This document shows positions 58,111 through 64,000 of a stretch of 64,000 bases of DNA, piece after piece; position 1 is the stretch's first letter, and each line of letters starts with the position of its first letter. Made by a program: the position numbers and the translations under genes. This stretch comes from Hydractinia symbiolongicarpus. Lineage: Eukaryota > Cnidaria > Hydrozoa > Anthoathecata > Hydractiniidae. The DNA lies in the NCBI RefSeq assembly GCF_029227915.1, contig NC_079875.1, forward strand, positions 25,426,001-25,490,000, in the 5' to 3' direction. The notes under the pieces are model-generated. The model was not told the origin of the DNA. It saw nothing but the letters and a program-made list of their open reading frames with translations, and searched no databases.

Positions 58111-61100
58111 TTTATAAAAAAAAAGACATATTTAGATACTACTGCACTGTTTTAATTAATAATAGTACCAATAACAACTTATGAAGGCTTAAAAAATCTT
58201 TTATTAAAGCTGGCTTTTTTTTTCACAATAGTGTTTACCGCCGTGGCTGATATAGATGAGAAAGAGAATGTAGTGCTGCACTTACCAAAAGGAACAAATG
58301 GAAAATACGCAAAGATCATATTTTACTTTTTTCCTCTATTTATGATTGAAGTGTTAAAAGATTGCTTTGTACATAGTACTATTTTTATGAACTAGACGAA
58401 TATTTTCAAAGCTTTTTTTGAAGTTGAAAAACCTTATTTTTGCTTCAAATTTTCAATAACTGGGTAAATGTATGTATAATTGATCAAATTTCTTTGTAAG
58501 TACATGAAATAACTAGTCCATAATGGAATGTTTGAAATCCTTTATCCTGGTTAAAAATTAATGACATAACTATCCGACAACACATTGTCCTAAAAAACCA
58601 AAAATAAATCTTATAATAGCTTAATATCTTGTTCAATACCTTTGCGAAAGACCAAGCAATTCCAACATTGATATTTTAATCACTAACTTAAGGGAATTAA
58701 TTACCGCGGGAGTTAGATTTCGCAAGTCCTGAATGTCGCAAGAATTGAAATTTGTAAATTTTACGAAAAGGGAAATTTCATGACATTCTCAAATTATATC
58801 ATTTTCTGACGACTTTTATGTAAGAGACATAAAAAAATATTGTTACAATTTAAAAATTAATTATATCGATTTCTAGGTTGCCTTTCTGTACGACTTTAAT
58901 TTACCTGTACTAGCATGCCCTCTCCAGTACCAAGGTTTTTAGCGTAAACAGAAGGGGGGAAATATCTAAAGTTTATGGAAAACGATTTTGCTAATTTTGT
59001 GAATAACGACCATCCTTATATCTTTAGTGTCAACTATTTTCTACCAATTTGACAGGAATTTAAGAAATTTGCGTAAATTAATTTTCCGGGAAAATTAATT
59101 CTTTTACTTGACTTTTTCATAATTTAAAATATGCGACAGAACATTTAGTGCAGAATTTCAAGTTGACAAACAGATGCAGATAAACAAAGAATTTTGTAAG
59201 AAATGCAAGGAGTTCACAAATTTAAGCTACTAATCACATATTTATCAAAACGTATGAGAAAAATGGGGATAAAGTTGCATTTATGGTGTCAGTATTAACT
59301 ATGCAAGCATCATATAGATCTGATAAATTAACGTTTTAAGATAGATCTAGGAGAGATAGATAAGACATTTCGCAAGATAAATTACAGTTTGATAAATTCT
59401 TCAGTTTGCATAACCATGAAGAAGTGAGCAGCCAATATGAAAAGCATATAATTAAATACTTTTTCGCCAGCAGTGTCTAAAATAAGCAATGCTCGCAATA
59501 TCGTTACTTGATATTTCAATTCACCAAGGTAGATAACCTCCTTTATATACACAATTGCGATATAAGAAACAGGTGGCGCTAAACAAGCATTTTTACAAAG
59601 CTTAGTTTGTTTAGCTACAAAAGATAATAAATTAGGAGTTTAATTGTTAGTAAATTTATGACTTCTAAACCAATTAGAAAATAATTTACAAAAAGGTGGC
59701 AAGCCACCGCAATGATAAACTAAACCTGTTTTTGTAAGGCATTAACCCTCGCTATTGTCATTCAGTAAAGTTAAAAAGGTTAAAAATGTTTGCAGTTTGT
59801 GGACATTTTCTCTTTATCAGAAAGAAATAACTTTCTCGGCACAAAATATTAAAACGCGTTCGGCAAAGTCATGACAGAAAATCATTAACGACCTGCTTGT
59901 AATATTAATAATTTTAAAATGCAATGTAGAGGCTGTTGTCTGTTGGATGTGCTGTTGAAATATTGACGCGAAAAAAAAGAAGAAACTTTTAATTCTTAGT
60001 CACCCTTCTCTAAAAAAACCCAAGTAAATGTGTCTTTTTATAAATTAACAAAATTTCTTAGCCCCGATGACTAGTAATTCCCATATCGCCCGTCTCGTGA
60101 TTCTTAAAATTGTGTTTCTTATTAAAAGATGTGTGGAATAAGCTAAAAATACAAAACTACTATGCTTACATTTTATACCTTTTTATGATTTCACGTTCAA
60201 TAGATAGGTAAGACAAGAAGCATCTACAAGGGAGTGTTTAGCAGAAACATGCAACCCACAACAAGAGTACAATCATGATATAAAAAAATTACATACAGAA
60301 TTACTATAAATGACTACACCTTGTTTTTTAATACTGTGATATTTTAATACTGTGATAAAGGAAAGATAACGCTCAAAGATTCAGGTTGTTCAGGAATTTT
60401 TCACTTTTAGATGATATAATATATCCATATCAAGGATTTTCCATTCCTTAGTTTCACTATAATAACAACGATAAATATACGTGAGAAAAGGAAGTGGAAA
60501 CCCATTTGAAATACTTTGAACGGTTTAATCCACATACTGAATGCAAAGTCATCTAAATTCAACAAATAAAGTATGTTCCACTTTTTTCCTAAACATTGAT
60601 TTTTAAAATACATTACAAAATCATCAGAAATAGCATAACTATATTCATTACTTTAATCACTATATACATAAGATACTTTGGAAAGCACATTCTTTAGAAG
60701 AAAGCTTTTTTGTTAAGAAATATTCCAAAAATGCCAAAAATTCTAAAAGTTTATACAGAAATAAGTTCTAATAAATGAGAGAAATAAAAAATTTTCATGA
60801 AAATCCCAAGCCTCAGCAAGTTAAGATCCAATTTTTAGAGACCATTCACAGTTTTTAAAACACAAAACAATCAAGTTTTTTTATTTTTTAATGACATATA
60901 CATCCTACAGAGTTTTATCCTAAAAATAACAAAAGAAGTCTATTTTTTCATTAAAAATACATAAACTATAACGTCAAATAAAGCATGGAACTAACTTCAA
61001 TTTGAGTAAGTCAGAATAGAGGAATAAAAATTAAGAAAATATTTACGAAACCTAACGTAATTCATGTATTCTGCTAAGAAAATTAAGGCACAGGTCAAAA

Positions 61101-61930
61101 AACGGTTTTCTTTTAAAAAACCGTGTATAATAACAACACATATGGGACAAGATTTTATTAATTTAACTTAATTTAAGAACAGAATACCGCCAAAGTTTTA
61201 TCTTTTTGTTAAAAGTCACAGGTTATGTCACCAGACCTGTCACACCTTTTTTTTAAATAAAATAAATAAATTGGACAAATAAAACCAATCACAAGTTTCC
61301 AATAAACCATGTATTCGACATGTGCACTCGATTATAAGCAATTAAACACAATATACAAAACGTTTGTGTTGTTCATGTTTTATCCAATTATGGGACACTT
61401 TTTATTGGATGCAATAAATGTGAAAAAATTAGTGTTATGGTACACTAAGCTTCCTAATAGTTTCTTAGCCTGTGCCAGGTAAAAAGTTTCCTAAAAGCTT
61501 CTTAAAAGTATCTTTAAATTATTTTGAGTCCACAGTTTTATAAAGTGTTTCTTATAAAAAAATTATAGTGATGTTTACCTTTTTTTAAAGTTTCTAGTTA
61601 ACCTAACAAAAGTACTGAATTAGCAAAACAAATTTAAGTAAACAAAGAAACCTGCTGTATGTCAGTGACTCTACTAGTGGATCGTAAAGATGCAGAAGTT
61701 TTTACTCATTGTTTTGCTCTGCATTAAATTATTACTTAGAATCCAACTAAAAATATGTTTACCTTTTTAGTATTGTCCTTTATTTTTGCTATCAAATCAA
61801 AAATGATGGCAAAAATACCTCAGTGTCCAACTTTAATCTTGCCCTGCTCTTGGTGCCGCTAAACACCCAAAATGTCAATATCCAAAAGATAAACAAACTT
61901 TCGGGCAATAGCGTTTTGAGGGTACAACAA
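58111..61930. other. Long AT-rich stretch without a recognisable gene
   Basis: I searched both strands by eye and saw only short frames without motifs. Minor points: a CGGTTTT...AAAAACCG hairpin at about 61,103-61,123 and TTTCGC/GAAATT-rich phrases near 58,720-58,800 and 59,365. It may be intergenic or intronic. Confidence 0.45.
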
Positions 61931-61937
61931 GTTTAAG

Positions 61938-62325
61938 GTGTCTTGGCACATATATTTAAAGCGCTTTGTAGCAAAGAATTTTAAAAAGGAAAAAGCGTAT
62001 TCTTTCTTGCGTGATATTGCCTTAGGTGCATATCTCATATATGTATATCTGCAGCATTATTACAACTACAGGAAAGTATGGCTAAAGTATATTATGACTG
62101 ATGAGTACTCTGTTATAAGTGAAAAGGACTTGGCATGGGTGGATAGAAGATGTAAACAAGCTACAGGTATATCTGATAAATTATTTGGTGGTATTAATGA
62201 TCCTTTTGGGTGACTTAGGACAGTTACCACCTGTGAGTGGGAAAGTACTTTTGGAAGGAGTAGTTGCTTTAGGGATAGAACTAGGGAAGAAAAAAGGTTA
62301 CATGAACTATCTTTGAGGCAGTAGG
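61938..62325 (+). pseudogene. PIF1-like helicase fragment
   Basis: The frame reads TDEYSVISEKDLAWVDRRCK, QATGISDKLFGGIND. After a one-base shift it reads ILLGDLGQLPPVSGKVLL. DEYS is a Walker B variant and GDLGQLPPV is helicase motif III of the PIF1/RecD family. Walker A and the C-terminal motifs are missing. It is probably a piece of a Helitron or of a transposon-borne PIF1, possibly related to the Helitron at 40 kb. Confidence 0.75.
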
Positions 62326-63115
62326 CTCCACATTTCCTAATGATTCAATTACATTGTTTCAGAAAACTGTTATTTTTTTCAATGTTTCCTGATTTGTTAG
62401 CAAAAAAAATTCTTTAAATGTATCATAATGTTTTAATCTTATTTTGAGTGCATAAGGGAAGTAAACACACCAAAACTGTGTCGGGTAAGAAATTGAAAAA
62501 TTTGGCCGCGTACGTTATGAAATTATCGCATTTCTCAATGATAAATAAGACAAATTTCGTTTTTAGATAAAAAAAAAAAAAAAAAATCACCACACTCATG
62601 CTGAAGGTAAATAATTTGTTTTAATATTTCTCTGTATTCATATGTACTCCAGGCACAATTGAATTTTTGTAAATATTTTGCACATTCATTTTTTAATGAA
62701 AGGTTTATAAATTAGAGACCACAACAAAAATACATCCCCCATGAATTTATTCAGTGAATATAAATACAATCTTTAATTTTTGATTTTTCAGGTGAAAGTA
62801 CAATCGTTCCAATGCATCAGTTGATAACACATTACTTCAGTCACAACAACTCCAACTTAGGGGAAACATAAAGCTGCTAAATCTGTGTTGTCGACCCCAC
62901 CAAAACGACTATTCAGCCTGAGCAAATCAGGATATACACCATCTGCTCCAGCTAAGTCAGTTGATGTTTCTGATAATGTCAATTTATACATCCAATAACT
63001 TTAAAGAAGGTAGTGTTTATCAGTACATTCAACAAGTTTGTTGTAACTCATAACTTTGATTGGTCTCGTTAACAAATAATTTCTATTTAGAGCTGGTTTA
63101 CACTATTCAGTTATT
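62326..63115. other. Mostly non-coding stretch with a small Ser/Pro-rich fragment
   Basis: A poly(A) run lies near 62,570-62,586. Around 62,865-62,990 the plus strand reads KSVLSTPPKRLFSLSKSG and APAKSVDVSDNV, a Ser/Pro/Lys-rich piece after a possible acceptor. The source is unknown. Confidence 0.3.
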
Positions 63116-64000
63116 GTGGTAAACATTAAAGTCTTATCAACACATTCGTATCCATATTGCAACCACGAACTTAGAATAGCAAATGGGATTCAACGGCACA
63201 TCCTTATATGCAAACATCGACCAGTTTGCACTCCTCCGAACCAAGTAACAAAATCAATAAACAAAATCAATAAACAAAATCACAAAAACACCACGAATTT
63301 TACCGCAGATACCAACATCATTACCAACCTCGGATGTGTCAGAACAAGAGGTAGATACCACAAATCTATCCTGAAACTCCTACAACAGAACAAAGAAACA
63401 AAAAGTAAACTTACGGTTTGCGAAGCTTTGACAAACTTCGAGAATCAGACGGTTCATTCACAGCTCCAAGTGTACGACTGGAGAGAGGTAGGGAGAAAAT
63501 ATGTTCAGTGCTGACAGTGCAAAGAGTCCTTTACAGAGCTGGGTACGTATACTTGCAAGCGCGTAAGAAAGGGCTGCTTACCGCCAAAGATCTAAAGGAG
63601 AGAATGAATTTCTGCAAGAAGGCAAAACGTCGTAACTTGGAACTTATTTTTGGACTTACGGTATTGCTATGTACTTAGATGGCAAAGGATTCCAATACAA
63701 AACGAACCTGATTGACCAAACGCGTGCTCAAGGGAGAAGGCCTTAGCCTCCACTGCACTGCCAAGGGGTCAAAAGAAGGCGCAGTTAATGCAAACTTTAT
63801 GGTGGCAATTTCTTATAATCACGGAGTTGTGTTGTGCGAACAATACTTTGGGCCAATAACAGGTGCGAAAATGGCTGAAATTGTCAGCGGGTGATTTGAA
63901 GGAGCTTTAAGATATAGTGTGGATCCCCCAGAGATAAACGCATACTAATGGATGGCTGCCCTGGACAGAACTCGAGGATATCTCTATAGGCCAGAGACAG
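63116..64000 (+). mobile_element. Tc1/mariner-superfamily transposase relic with N-terminal zinc finger, cut by the window edge
   Basis: The N-terminal frame (63,116-63,514) has a C2HC-like finger (CNHELRIANGIQRHILIC). A helix-turn-helix-like region follows, and after a frame change TVQRVLYRAGYVYLQARKKG, LLTAKDLKERMNFCKKAK. The catalytic core follows in alternating frames. It includes AMYLDGKGFQYKT (first catalytic Asp), LHCTAKGSKEGAVNANFMVA, VVLCEQYFGPITGAKMAEIV and RILMDGCPGQNSRI (second Asp), near the window end. The third acidic residue would lie outside. Several one-base shifts make it inactive in this form. The superfamily is well supported by motif order; the subgroup is not. Confidence 0.8.

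Noticed and set aside
1-64000. tRNA, rRNA or other structured RNA genes
   Set aside because: No B-box/TpsiC-like sequence in a cloverleaf context or rRNA motif was seen by eye; a covariance-model scan would be decisive.

Overview
This window looks like an accessory, transposon-rich stretch of an animal nuclear genome. It is strongly AT-rich, has GT-AG spliceosomal introns, no operons, and almost no complete host gene. The mix of element types (Penelope-like, DIRS-like, CR1/L2-type LINE, Ty3/gypsy, Helitron, Tc1/mariner, EnSpm/CACTA, SWIM/YqaJ and tyrosine-recombinase-like genes) and GCTAGCTA-rich filler suggest a cnidarian, perhaps a hydrozoan. That taxonomic call is inference from resemblance, not from a database match.

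Layout. 1.2-5.1 kb holds copy A of a long unclassified dispersed repeat; copy B lies at 23.1-31.1 kb. Copy B is split by two clean insertions: a chimeric Penelope-like fragment (23.89-25.65 kb) and a 2,250-bp terminal-inverted-repeat (TIR) element (26,033-28,282) with a perfect 9-bp target duplication. Between the copies lie a decayed LINE (7.15-8.95 kb), a degenerate tandem-repeat field (10.7-13.7 kb), a broken helical-protein ORF (14.4-14.9 kb), a multi-exon coiled-coil pseudogene (16.1-17.5 kb) and two DIRS-like relics (17.8-18.2 kb plus; 19.9-22.8 kb minus).

33.6-36.0 kb carries two minus-strand genes of an unrecognised small helical family. A roughly 3-kb satellite of about 124-bp units follows (36.7-39.8 kb). 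Next come a Helitron relic with a Rep/helicase-like fragment and an RPA-like OB-fold/zinc protein (40.0-41.5 kb), and a minus-strand SWIM/YqaJ fragment (41.8-42.96 kb). 43.6-47.1 kb is a multi-exon pseudogene with a C2H2 finger and a tyrosine-recombinase-like domain. It is broken by a 57-bp insertion made of inverted copies of both flanks. 47.9-50.1 kb holds Ty3/gypsy pieces around a PP2C phosphatase exon. 51.9-57.8 kb is a cluster of Penelope-like retroelements, including a young full-length copy with a long tandem pseudo-LTR that abuts a CACTA transposase fragment. 58-61.9 kb is empty of recognisable genes; a PIF1 helicase fragment and a zinc-finger Tc1/mariner transposase relic close the window.

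Most interesting: (1) the young TIR element encodes an intron-containing HMG-box-like plus four-zinc-finger protein and a convergent basic protein, with no recognisable transposase, and has three iterated motifs inside each TIR; (2) the double-palindrome insertion at 46,506-46,562; (3) the 1.42-kb near-identical pseudo-LTRs of the Penelope-like element; (4) the unclassified 3.9-kb repeat whose terminal hairpin shows compensatory base change between copies; (5) the unrecognised helical-protein family.
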